Shown: piece by piece, positions 33,881 to 45,275 of the stretch
How positions within the stretch are numbered: position 1 is the stretch's first letter
Layout of the letters: the number at the start of each line of letters is the position of its first letter
NCBI GenBank assembly: GCA_013399895.1
Contig: VXBA01003148.1
Location: 114,570 to 178,569, forward strand
Direction: 5' to 3'
Length of the DNA stretch: 64,000 bases
From: Serilophus lunatus
Taxonomy: Eukaryota; Chordata; Aves; Passeriformes; Eurylaimidae
Notes under the pieces: model-generated
Told to the model about the DNA's origin: nothing
Databases searched by the model: none
What the model saw: only the letters and a program-made list of their open reading frames with translations
Program-made: the position numbers and the translations under genes

Positions 33881-36800
33881 GCAATCGCTTGCTTATTTAA
33901 ACATCTGTCATAATTACTTTTACAAATGGGTAAAAGTAACTGTGACACTGACACACATAAAAACTAAAAAGTCTGATTACTTTTTTTAAATGAAAATTTT
34001 CTCAATTAAAAAAATAATATTGCAATGGAAATGTTTGTCAGATTTTGCTGGAAGCATTTTTTCCAATTTTAGGTGAAAGAAACTTATAAATCAGAATTTT
34101 GGCTCAAGACTTACTCAAATCTGATATTTTTGGGAGGATCTTTTTTATAAAAACTACCTGAATACATAGGATTGTGGCTTCCTCCTTTTGCTATTAGTTT
34201 TTAAAGGTTTTCCACAGAAAACCCTTACAGATTTGCCACGGAGATAATAATGCCTGTGAATAAATAATCCATATTCCTCAGGGTACCACAAAGACATTAC
34301 TATTCCTTATGTAAGGAGTTGGAACCAGAAGATCTCTAAGGTCTCTTTCAACCCAAACCATTCTATGATTCTTATGCTAGATTTATGGCTTTTAAGACAT
34401 ACATCTTAAACTAGAAAGAGCAACATTTAGGTATAAGTCCTCTGCATTATCTGCAAAAAAACCTAGTAGACTGAAACTAGTAATTTATCCAATGTGTCAG
34501 AAAGCTGTTGGTCAGGCTCCAAGATGATAGGGTGCTTCAGTTAAAAAATAAAATACCTGACCACTTGAGCTATTACAACATATTGCCAAAATAAACTATA
34601 ATTATTTATTTAGAAGATGTTCCTTGGCTTTCCTTTCAGGAAAACTGCCAGAAAATAAATGAAGAATTCACTGAATCAACACACAAAAAAGATATTTAAA
34701 GAAAGATCTGAAGTCAGAACATGCCTCATTTAACTAAGCAAGATACTTAGATAAATTTTCTTTAGCCTACTGGGATGGCTTTTTATAATTTAAAATGTAA
34801 CAGGTTTGTTGAGAATGAAAACAACTAAATAGTGGAGTGAATTATGCCACCATAAGAAAAGGCATCCAAACTAATTATTTCCGTTTATGAGAAATATTTT
34901 CCTTTCCAAATCCTCTCTTTCTTAACAGCACTACTTGGCCAGTTTAGCCTTTAGTGATTTTGCTACATGATTTATTATACACAGGAGACAATGAAGTTTA
35001 TCATTACCTTTTAGCTGTCTGAGTTTTTTCATTAAACATGTACCTAAGATTCTGGGAGCAATAAATATGAATAGAAGGCAGTGGTCTGGAGCTTATCAGC
35101 CACTGTCAGTGTGGAAACATGCAATGCTGAATGCTGGGCCGCTTGAGTTGCGAGTCCAGGGTGCTAACAACATCTGCCTTGCATGGGAAACGTATGGGAA
35201 TACTCTTTGACTTGCCTTGGGCCACCTTCTGGGAGAAGAGAACCAGTGGAAACTAGGTCTCAGAGTCCATCAATTTTGTCAGAATTCAGAAAAGAAGAGG
35301 AGGCTGCCTGAATGGTAGAATAGTGGTGATGACAACCATGGGGAGCCAAGTGGTGTGGGTAACTTAAAGAAAGGCATAAAGTATCTCAGAATGTAAGACC
35401 TGAGGGCTCATGGCATGCCTGCTTCCAAATGCCATCTGTGTGTCGTTGTATGCTTGAAGTAAAACAAGCACTGAAAGAGAAGGATAATACACCCCGTTGC
35501 TGTAAGAGTAACTCCTGTAGTGTTAAAATACTTTCTGGGTAAAATCATTTAACTGGTACGTCTGACAGGGCAACCTCTTTCTTAACACCTAAAGCCTGAC
35601 TAAGGCAAACCATATGAAGGTAAATTAAATTAAAATGCACCCTGTCTATAGTTCATATGCCAGTAAAGTAGATTAGCTCATATCTACAAAAATAGTGAAA
35701 TAATTCTCTCCACTTACCTTTTTTCTGAGGAGGTGTCTACCTTTGAAACAATTGATATAACCTTGTACATGATTTTCACTGTCTGGTGGCAAATGAAACT
35801 CTCAAAATTGTCTCATTAAACCTGACTAACATTTGAGTCTAAAGCACTCCAGATGAAGTGTGAGCCAATTTCTCTGCAAAAGACCTATTAACAATGAGAC
35901 AAAACGTGAATAGAGAAGTTTTGAAGAACCCTAACTTGCATTCTGTTGCTAAGGGATACACTTCCTTGGTATACATACCCCCATGCTCTCAGCAAATCTG
36001 ACTCACAAGAAGTCTGGTTTTCAATGAATAATGAAAGCTCCACACTAATGAAAACAATGTAAGAAGGATCAAGAATAAAATAAAATTGAATAATATCCAA
36101 ATTAAAATATTACTTTATACACTCAGTTCCAGACAGTACATAGGGTGTTTTACTGCTGGAATGCTCTCTGTAGGCTACATAATGAACCCAGAAAATTTAT
36201 GTTGAGGCAGACTGGATTTTGTTCCATTTGGAAAGTGTTGTTTTTACTGCTCTGCTCGTTCTTCTATCTAGCCTAAACAGCTCTCGCTATTTGTGTCCCT
36301 TTTTTTTCCCTTATTTTCTTTTTCACTGCAGCAAATGCCACTGCCAGATATCTTTCTCCCACAATATCTCCCTGTCTTTCTCACTTTTCATAACCTCTAC
36401 TTGTTGCATGGAATGGTTTCAGAGACACAGAGGTTAAGGCCAGAACGTACCCAAGTGACTTCCATTTTTGGATCTCTCCATATGGGGTATCTGAAACTAG
36501 TAACATCTTGGGGATGGAGTTTTTAGTTCCCATGAAGTTCAGAGAAAGGTGCTGGTAGTTGTAGCTTCTAAAATTAGGAATTGCTTCTGAAATTTTTTCA
36601 CTAATCTGCTTTACCATAAACATCACTGTGTGAGGCAAATCCAAAGTCCTAATGCAGGTTTTGGGATTTGCTGGGTAGATTACAGAGGAAAGCCATAACA
36701 ATTTGTTCCTCATAATTGCAAGATCCTCTGCCTCATTTGTTATGCTTCTACCAGCATGACTGCTATAATGACTGGGTCTAGATTTCGTATGATACGTCGC

Positions 36801-39800
36801 TGAAAATATTCATATGAGTGAAGATAATAGTGAGTTTAGAGGCTAACCTTAACCAACTAACTCAAAATAACTTCAATTATGGAGCCTACATCCTCCAAAA
36901 TGCACAAAATAGCTTCATTTTAAAACCTACACAGAATGTATGACAGTATTATTATTTATGTTATTATCTGTATAACTCTAGAGGTTAGTTATCAGAATAT
37001 ACAACTTGAAAAATTGGCATGATTATAAAAGAGAAGCCATTGCAATAAATGTGGAAAAAATACAGAGTAGGATTTTTACCATTTGTTCACCTGAAAATCA
37101 GGTTAAGGGAAATTTTTCCACTATTTTCAGAAGGTCATATGCACAGCTATTAATCCTGCAACTCACAAGTCAGTAAAAGGTCAGTGATCTTGTCATGTAC
37201 ACACACTATTATAATATAACAAAGTTAAAAAAAAATCCTCATTGAGGCAGAATAATAATAACAGAAAAAGAAATGTAATAGGGGAAGAATAAAAAATTTA
37301 AAGATTCTAACTTTAAAATACAACATTGATTTTGATTATTATTACAACACAGGTGTTACTAGAGAAAAAAAAAGCTTAAAAATATTAGGGAAAATTTTTT
37401 AATGCAAAATCCAGAACTTTCTTACAAATCACCTATCCCAAATTTTTTCCCCCTTTGTTTGTCATTACACTTACTATTAAACTTCCCACTAAACTAAGTA
37501 ATTGCTATGAAATCCTGTGCACTAAATCCTGTAGTTCTTGTTCAAGAAAAATTCCTGCTGACTTAAGTGGAAATTGCATTTAAGCATGGCTTTGATCAAA
37601 CTTATATTACATTCCAGACTGCTGTAAGTGGAGCAGTGGGAAAAAATATCAAGCAGATGAAAATTTGTGTTTAATAGCTGTCCTTCTATAATCTACTTGC
37701 TCCTCCTAATGTACTTCACATCTGGAGGTGGAATATCCATGCTAACCAGCATTATGTTAAAATATCTCTGAAGTCAGGAGTCTTCATATGTCTCCTTCTT
37801 TGTCTCTGTATACACTTGAATAGAAAAGGATATGAGTTTAGAGAACATTTTACATTATGTGTAGTTAATTTAGCCACGTTTGTTATCAAGTTTACTAATT
37901 CTAAACACTAGAAGACTTTAATGCAGAAAGAGTGCCCTTGGCTTCATGAAAATTATGTGTGAAATGTTTCTGTTTACTTTGAATTCTGACTGAAATTACA
38001 GCAACGTACCAGTATTGTTGGACTGGATCCTGCTTTGGCTGGAACAGAACAGACTGAAGCACTCTTCTTTTCAAAGGCCCCAGGTCTGATACTGTCTTAC
38101 AATTCCTACCTAGGCAAATTGGTACATTCCACACTAAAACAAGAAAAATGGTATATAAGAACAGAAACATGTCTTAATGGATTTACATGGAAAAAATTGA
38201 CCAATGGATTAGATGCTGTTGACTGAGGTTAACCAATATTTTGCTTTTGGCTTAAGTGGGGTCGTCAGTTGACCTACAAGCATTTGTTCAGTTTCAAAAA
38301 GCTGAATTTAATGGTTTGTTATCTGTAGATGAAGCGTGTACAGTACTCTTGCATTAGTGGGTGGACACCTGTTTCCTATTTTGAGTTAAATGATTCTTAC
38401 ATTCAAAAGATATGACTACAGTGGCACATAAAGACAGGGAAACTTTAAGAAATCCAAATCTGCCCAGTAAGCTATGCTATTAAATTTAAAAACTCTGCTT
38501 TGGACCAAAGACATATGTTGAACTATATGCACACCACTAGGAATAAGGCTAAGATATACATAAGATTTTGCTCTTTCTGAGTAACTTCCATGTATATGAT
38601 GGTCTGTCTTTAGATCTTAGATGTTTCATAAATCATAAAGAGGATGACTAATGACTGATATTGTCTTTTACAAGAAACATCATGAGCAGCTCCTTCCATC
38701 CTAAAACAGAGAGTCTGAATAAGTGAACATTATCCTGTTTAGCTTTAAAGTTAGGGAGGTTCTCTGTGTTTGAATGGGAGTTTAAGGCCATGTGGTTGTG
38801 AAAACTCTCATGTATCCTTCTTCCAACCAATGCCTTTTTGTTAGCCCTTATATTCTGAGCCATTTCCTGCACACTTCATTATACTTTGTACACCCACACT
38901 TCAATGCGTGCTGTTGCACACCACCTACTGCTTCTACCACCTACCATGAAGTCGCAGCACTACTGTCTTTATCAAATCCTGAAGCATACCATCCTACATA
39001 AAAGGAACCTCAGTGGCTGGCTTCATACCTTTGAGATTTTGCTTGCAACAAAGTGGGATGAAAGGCTCCATATAGTTGCACAATGACATCTTATTAACAT
39101 TGCATTCAACTGGGAAGATTCACACAAAGAAAACATTCATCTGGACTCTTGATACAACCAGGAAAGAACCCAAGGCTATCCAGTTTCTAAATAGTCAAAA
39201 TTAGAAGATTTACTGCCGTTCAGAGAGCACTGCAGCTCTGTTGTCACAGTAACAAGTAACAGCAATACCATTACTGAGCCAAATCACATTTGCAGTCTCC
39301 CAGCATTGTATTCAACAGAATGTATCTGAATGCTTTCCATTTGCTAGCACAAAGAAGGATGTTTACCTAAATGAGAAGTAGGGACACACGACTAGGCTCT
39401 CATCGCTTATTTAATATGAAAGCAACATAGCTGGAAAATCATTAATGTACTTTCTAAAATATAATACACAACATATTCTCTAACGTTCCACTGCAACTCA
39501 AGCCAATTCAAATTCCACCAAACTTCAAAACTCTGGTCGTTCATTTGCAAATGTTAAACTTTCAGGTGGTTTGGGTTTTTATTCTTGAAAAAAAATATAT
39601 TTGGCTATTGATATAATTAAGAACTATTCAGTAGGTTTCTATAGGAAACTTTATTTTCAGCTAACCCAGTACCTCTACAGATATTTGAGTTACTTTATGC
39701 TTCATTGGAAGTAGAAGATAAGTCATATATCTAAGATTTTGCATGGGTGGCCTTTTAATAAAGACAAAAAAATTGTCCTCATTAAAACCAAAAGCAACTT

Positions 39801-42800
39801 TAAAGTGTCTTTTGCCCTTGGTTTACAGGGGAAGAAAGTTAACTTCCACCTATATTTATCAGGTTCTAGCAGAGGGAAAAAATGTAATAAGAATACTAAA
39901 GAAGGAAGAATCTCAATCTATATGAAGTGAGAGCTTGATTAATTTCTTCTCTTTGCTTGTGTCATTTCATTTTGATTGCTTGCTAGAAACACCTTGGAGA
40001 AGAAATGTTTGCTGCCTGTGACTGCTATTCATGCTGAGTCATTGCTTCATCTAATTTGGAAATCTTAAAAACAAGCATGTTCACTTTGTAGTCTGGTCTA
40101 CAGGCAGCAGTGGAACTGAGTCTGAAATTAGGCTTTCTAAAACAGGTACCGAAAGTGGCTTAAGGATGCAGGAAAACCCCCTAAAATATATTCCATGCAG
40201 TTTTGAAATGAGCTTCAGGAACTTTCTTTACTTTAGAGAAATGTATCATTTAACAAACATTCCTTATTCGTAAAATACTTTGTAGCAGCACACTACAGTG
40301 CTCTGAACTGTGTATGTTCTCATTAAATACTGTTTAGATAAGAGTTGCTCCAGCCAACCACACTGATTTAATGTAAATGTTGAATGTCACTGACAGCATC
40401 AACAGCCCTATCCCTGCTGTTCCTAGCCATCAGGATCTCCCCAAATCCTGGCTATCCGAAGTGAAAACTCTTCTCTGAAGGCAACAGAAATCCCTAGAGC
40501 TGCCTCAGGAGGACATAGATTCAACAGTCCAGAAGAGAAAGGAACAAGATCTAGTGTAGCCACAACTACTGGTGACCAGTACAGCCTAATTTCCACTTCA
40601 GTTCCCACACTGGAAATTCACTCTTGGCTGGAGCTAAGTATACATGCACTTTCAAGGCTGTTTACACCTAGATTAATTCTTCTTAGCAGTCAAATATGAA
40701 AGGAGAAAATACCACATTGATTGTCCCTCACATGAACTGCCTATTTGCTTGCATGGACTGTATTTCAGTCAGATCCTTTCAATATTAATTAATCACAATA
40801 ACCCAGAACATATCTAAGATGAATTATATATTTGGGGATATGTAGATCTGATTATTTTTGTTACTATTATTTTTTCTAGGCACTCATCTAGGTTATTTCA
40901 CCTCTTTGGTTTCTCCGTACTCCAGCACTGGACTTCAGCAAAATGTAATGTTCTTTTTAATCTTTCCCCTCCCAAGTCACACATTTGGTGTTAAAAACAC
41001 CCCATATCAGTTGATAGGGAAAAATATGCACCACTGTACAGTCGTCTCAGCAATACTGAAGCTGCATCTAATGCTGCGGTAACAACAGCTGCTCTTGTTG
41101 CAAACAAGTTTGGCATGATTTGGTCAAAGAAGATATAATCAATTTACCAGTTGCATGGATATAAAGGAGAGAACAGTTTTATACAGTATGGCTTCATATC
41201 ATCTAAAATTAGCCTGAGATTTAAGGCTTGTCTATAACTTCAAGGTCAGTCTTAGTTAATGCTTTCAAATAGCGCTCTTGAAGAGGTGCCTTGCAAAGAA
41301 CTGTATCATATTCAGTGCTTGCTACATAGCTCAGTCCAGCAATGCAAGAGTAAAAAAAAAAAGTCCCAATCATACAGAAAAAAAAATAAAAAAATCCAAA
41401 GTCCATTGTTACTAGGGAGAGGCAAGCACAAACAGCAGTTAGCAAATGCTAAATAGGACATGCAAAAAGACTTCCATCACGTAAACAGAGATAATTATAG
41501 GGTTACAAAAAATTCCCACAGAGTAGCAGTGAAATTTGAAAAGTCATAAGACTAACAAGGACAAGTACTGAGACAAGACCTCTGCTGGTGCAAGAACAGA
41601 AATGTGGACAAGAACAGAAATGAGGTGTCAACTGACTTTTAAGAAAAGCACAAAAAACATGCAACAGTATTGCAAGGATGAGATGGACCTAAATAAATTC
41701 TAGTATGTGTTTAAAATTAGGATATCATCAGATAAAAGCAGTAAAAGCAATATTTCTAGCCTTGTCTTCCAAGGTGCCATCACAGTAACCATGAGGACTG
41801 ACTTTTGGACATTCCAGTATTAAACCAACACACCTACTAATCTTATGAGGTAGTCTTTCCTCTTGTCTCTGTCCATCCCACTGTCTTTTTTATTAGACTT
41901 TCTAACTCTCCACCATTAACTGTTGAACTCACAACAAGACAGAGAAGAATTCGATCAAGTGCCAGAATGCAAACACACAGGGCAAAGGCATAACTGCAAA
42001 GACAGAAGAATCAATAAAGATGATTTAAAAACGAAAAAAAAAAAAAAAAGGAAAAGAGAAGTAGGAAGAAAAGCTGGAGCTCCAAAGCAATAATAAGTGG
42101 GAAAGGAAATGCTGTATATTGGTATGAATTCTGATAGGCTTAATCTCTGTATAAGTATGTAACATAACTCTTAAAACAGCAACACAGAAAAGGGAAGTAT
42201 GGGATGTAATTGCTCGGGGAGAGTTATGAGGTATGCAGGCATACGTGAGCTCTTGCACACAGACCAGAACAAACACGAACGCTTATTGTTGATTTGATAA
42301 AGAAATACAGCATATTTTGTGGTGTGCGCCAGCCAGCTGCCAACTCACTGCTAAATTGAATGTGCCTACAGTTTTTACTGAGTGGTCTTGCTGCCCCACA
42401 CAGCGTCTGAACTGCTCATTACTGGCTTTCCCAGAGAATAAAGGAGATCATCGTGAGCAGTCAACAGTAAATGATCTTGCTAATCTCTTTAAGCATTCCT
42501 TGTTCACCCCTAATGAGAACGTCTATGTGCCTAGGATGTGATTAAGGGTCACATACCAATAAGCTGTTCAAGCCTCTGCTTGACTTTAGGAACCTCACTT
42601 GATTATTAGTGGCACTTTCTAATTCGCACTAAGAACTCATAATTTTAAAAGAAGGCCTGCAATACTGATGATGACAGTTGCATGAGCAACTTCATCAAGC
42701 TCTCTTTTGCCACTCCTCTCCTTCACTATGGAATCTTTCTAAAAAAGTCTTTTGGAAAACAGGATCACTAGAGTAGCTAGTATAAAGTGGCAGTGTTTAT

Positions 42801-43403
42801 TTCTAGCAGATACACACACTTATACAAGCTGTTTAATGCCAGTATTAAGCATGGAATATTGCTTTTTCTGTTCTTTTTGGAAAACATGAGTATATCCACA
42901 TATAAGCAAGTAATGGCAAAGTTCTACAAGCAGCCAACCCTGTACCTACAGGCTCTGTTGTTGTGAAGGATTCTAGGCCAGTTCAGGGGTGGTCTGAGAT
43001 CTCCACCTATGACTGTACTCCGAAAACAATGGTTTGTTCTCACAGGCAGTGTTGGACAAACTCAGACCTGTGTATCTGCCCTTGCTGAGAGAAAGTAGGA
43101 AGGAGAATCCCAAAGGGAACGCTTGCAAGCAAAGCCCCTGCATTTCCCAGTGCTGTGCAAGCACGCGCCTTCTCCAGCTTCTGGCATCACACCATTTCAA
43201 TTTCCTGCCGCACTCAGGCAAGAATATTTCAGTCTAACTCTTTTCAGTGATGAGTATCGTTAGCATTAGTGCTTAAGGTCTTTAAAACTGCAAAGTAAAG
43301 GCCGGTGTGTCAGCATGTAAGGCACTACGAGAGGTTAAGGGAAGGTTAAAGTATTTCTATTTAAAGTTGATCCGTTTTAAGGAGAAGATCATATTGGTTT
43401 TTC
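33881..43403. other. AT-rich intergenic DNA, no gene seen
   Basis: About 9.5 kb with one CR1 tail (34313-34372) and a 16-base A run at 42034-42049. Open frames up to 110 codons occur on either strand without recognisable domains, so I treat them as chance. The stretch is poor in transposons. Confidence 0.55.
34313..34372 (+). mobile_element. CR1 3' tail fragment
   Basis: GGAGTTGGAACCAGAAGATC and TCTAAGGTCTCTTTCAACCC followed by ATTCTATGATTCT are the last 60 bases of a CR1 3' UTR with the 8-bp tail repeat. The rest is missing. Confidence 0.9.
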
Positions 43404-43635
43404 TGTGGCCAGGTTTTGGTAGCAGTGGGGGGGGGCTGAGGGAGAGGCTTCTTCGAGAAGCTGCTGGAAGTTTCTCCCCCATGCCCAGGCTGGGCCCGCT
43501 GCTGGCCAAGGCCAGGCCAATCAGTAGTTGAAGGAACGCCTCTGTGATAACATATTTAAGAAGGAAGAAAAAAAAATAAATTTGGTAGAGGAGATGAAGA
43601 TGGCTGCTGGAGAGGAGCAGGGTGAGAGCCTGTGA

Positions 43636-43791
43636 NNNNNNNNNNNNNNNNNNNNNNNNNNNNNNNNNNNNNNNNNNNNNNNNNNNNNNNNNNNNNNNNN
43701 NNNNNNNNNNNNNNNNNNNNNNNNNNNNNNNNNNNNNNNNNNNNNNNNNNNNNNNNNNNNNNNNNNNNNNNNNNNNNNNNNNNNNNNNNNN
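43636..43791. other. Sequencing gap, 156 N, inside the LTR
   Basis: The gap falls in the part of this LTR family that carries internal tandem units of the type CCCATGGGATGG...CTGGAGCAG. Such units collapse or break assemblies, so the real length may differ from 156. Open frames drawn across it are artefacts. Confidence 0.97.
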
Positions 43792-44042
43792 AGCCATGTG
43801 GCAGCTGTGGGTGAAGGGCTGCTGCCCATGGGATGGACTCTCGCCGGAGCAGTTTGTGAGAGGAACTGTATCCTGTGAGGGATGGACCCCATGGAATGTG
43901 GCTGGAAGGACTCTTCTCCCCAAGCAGCGGCTGAGAACAGCACCCCGCACCCCCTCCTTCTTACATCCAACCTTTTCTCCCGCAGCGGTCAAGGGAAAAG
44001 GCGTCTCTTATTGTCTCTCACTCTAGCTCTGATCTTGTTAGT

Positions 44043-44048
44043 AATAAA
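44043..44048 (+). terminator. LTR polyadenylation signal AATAAA
   Basis: AATAAA in the plus orientation of the LTR, followed about 25 bases on by a TCTTGTTTTGCC GT-rich stretch, as expected for the R/U5 boundary of a retroviral LTR. Confidence 0.65.
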
Positions 44049-44233
44049 CCTGACTATCATTCCCACATGGAGTCTTGTTTTGCCTGTGATGCTGATTAAG
44101 AAAGAATCTGCTGTAGTCCTTATCATGAATAATGACCTCTCGTTATATTCTCTCTCCTCTATAGCTGGGCAAGGGGGAGTGAGAGAGTGGCTGTAGTGAG
44201 TCCCTGGCATCCAGCCTGGGTTAAACCACTACA

Positions 44234-45149
44234 GACAGACAAAAATTTTGTGAATATTTATGAGTTGTGTCTTCGAATCAGTTTTTTCTCAAGTTTACTC
44301 TCAACCATTCAGGTTTTTTGGAGTAAAAAGGAAGGAAATGGTAATAAACAGCAGACTGATCCTATAAATATGTTTGCCAGTCTCTTCTACTAAGAGAATA
44401 TTTTAATTCATTAGCTAAGTACAACTCTTTGCTTCTTATCAGAATAAATGGTTTAGGGTAACTTAAAAGCATTCTTTCATGTATGAGGATATAAAAACCT
44501 TCCATGCTATCTCTCAAAAATTGTGCCAACCCTTTTCACGGCCAGAATACAAAAGGCTATGTGAGGTGTCTGGCAGCTAAGAGTAAAACATATGTACATT
44601 ATGCATGTTTTACCTAAATAAGCAAATAAGAGAGAAAGAACTGAAAATCCCTAATGGGACAAATTCAATTAATGAAGAACAGTCAAAAGTCCCCAGAGTC
44701 CCCAGAAAACAAACATCATTTGGCCACTAGACCAAAATGTGTCTCCTGCGGCGAGCCCCCAGGACAAATAGCTGCTTTTGTCCTTTGTGAATTACCTTTA
44801 TATTTTTTTCAGGTTTTCATAATCATATTAAACTGTATAAGTTGTGAGATTCTTTTATTTTGTTCTTTTGGCTAATATCTTGACAGAGTCCGGAAACTTG
44901 TTTTTCTGCCTCCAAAGTATGAGTCTTATCACATAGCACAGTAAAAATAAATCATGATTTTCATTTCTCAATAGACTTCAAATAACTGCATGGAATAAAG
45001 CCAAACCCAGTCTCTTCATTGAAACAAACAGCTTGCATTTTCACATACCAAAATTGCTTCTCCTTCATGTAAAGAATAATTTCCGCCTCTCTATTTCCGC
45101 ATGGCCCACTGCGTGACTTACTACCAACATGTTCCTCCCTGGTAGCTCA
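44234..45149. other. Intergenic, no gene seen
   Basis: Unique sequence. The part at 44690-44880 has a different look from its surroundings (CTCCTGCGGCGAGCCCCCAG beside AT-rich sequence with AATTA homeodomain-type cores) and could be a conserved non-coding element, which needs a comparison to show. Confidence 0.5.
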
Positions 45150-45275
45150 CGTAGTAACCGTAGTAACCGCTTTGAGTCAGCAAGTTCAACTACAGCAGCA
45201 AACTTGGATAGGATTTACTTCAACTATTGAAACATTTAGGCGGGTATTCTGCTCATGACTCAGGGTGCTTATCTG
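45150..45275. promoter_or_regulatory. Candidate enhancer: MARE/NF-E2, AP-1 and GATA motifs
   Basis: Within 126 bases there is a perfect 9-bp tandem duplication CGTAGTAAC (45150-45158, 45159-45167). It is followed by TGAGTCAGCA (45173-45182, a Maf/NF-E2-type half palindrome), TGACTCA (45256-45262, AP-1) and CTTATCTG (45268-45275, the reverse of CAGATAAG, a strong GATA site). NF-E2 plus GATA is the signature of erythroid enhancers in vertebrates. Whether this acts on EGLN3, 37 kb away, is speculation. Confidence 0.4.

Larger units (their letters stand above)
43404..44233 (+). mobile_element. Avian ERVL-type solo LTR (gap inside)
   Basis: The element starts TGTGGCCAGGTTTTGGTAGC and ends GGTTAAACCACTACA, giving TG...CA termini. 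Within it lie a CCAAT box (43517-43521), a TATA-like CATATTTAAG (43551-43560), a purine-rich stretch, and after the gap GAGCAGTTTGTGAGAGGAAC-type units. Then come AATAAA (44043-44048) and CATGGAGTCTTGTTTTGCC, all familiar from a common avian endogenous retrovirus LTR. I assign ERVL from memory of these termini. No internal gag, pol or env sequence flanks it, so it is a solo LTR left by recombination. The expected short target-site duplication is not evident (TTTTC left, GACAG right). Confidence 0.85.

Noticed and set aside
43357..44026. Frames of 134-211 codons crossing the second N gap
   Set aside because: They exist only because the N run contains no stops; the region is a non-coding LTR.
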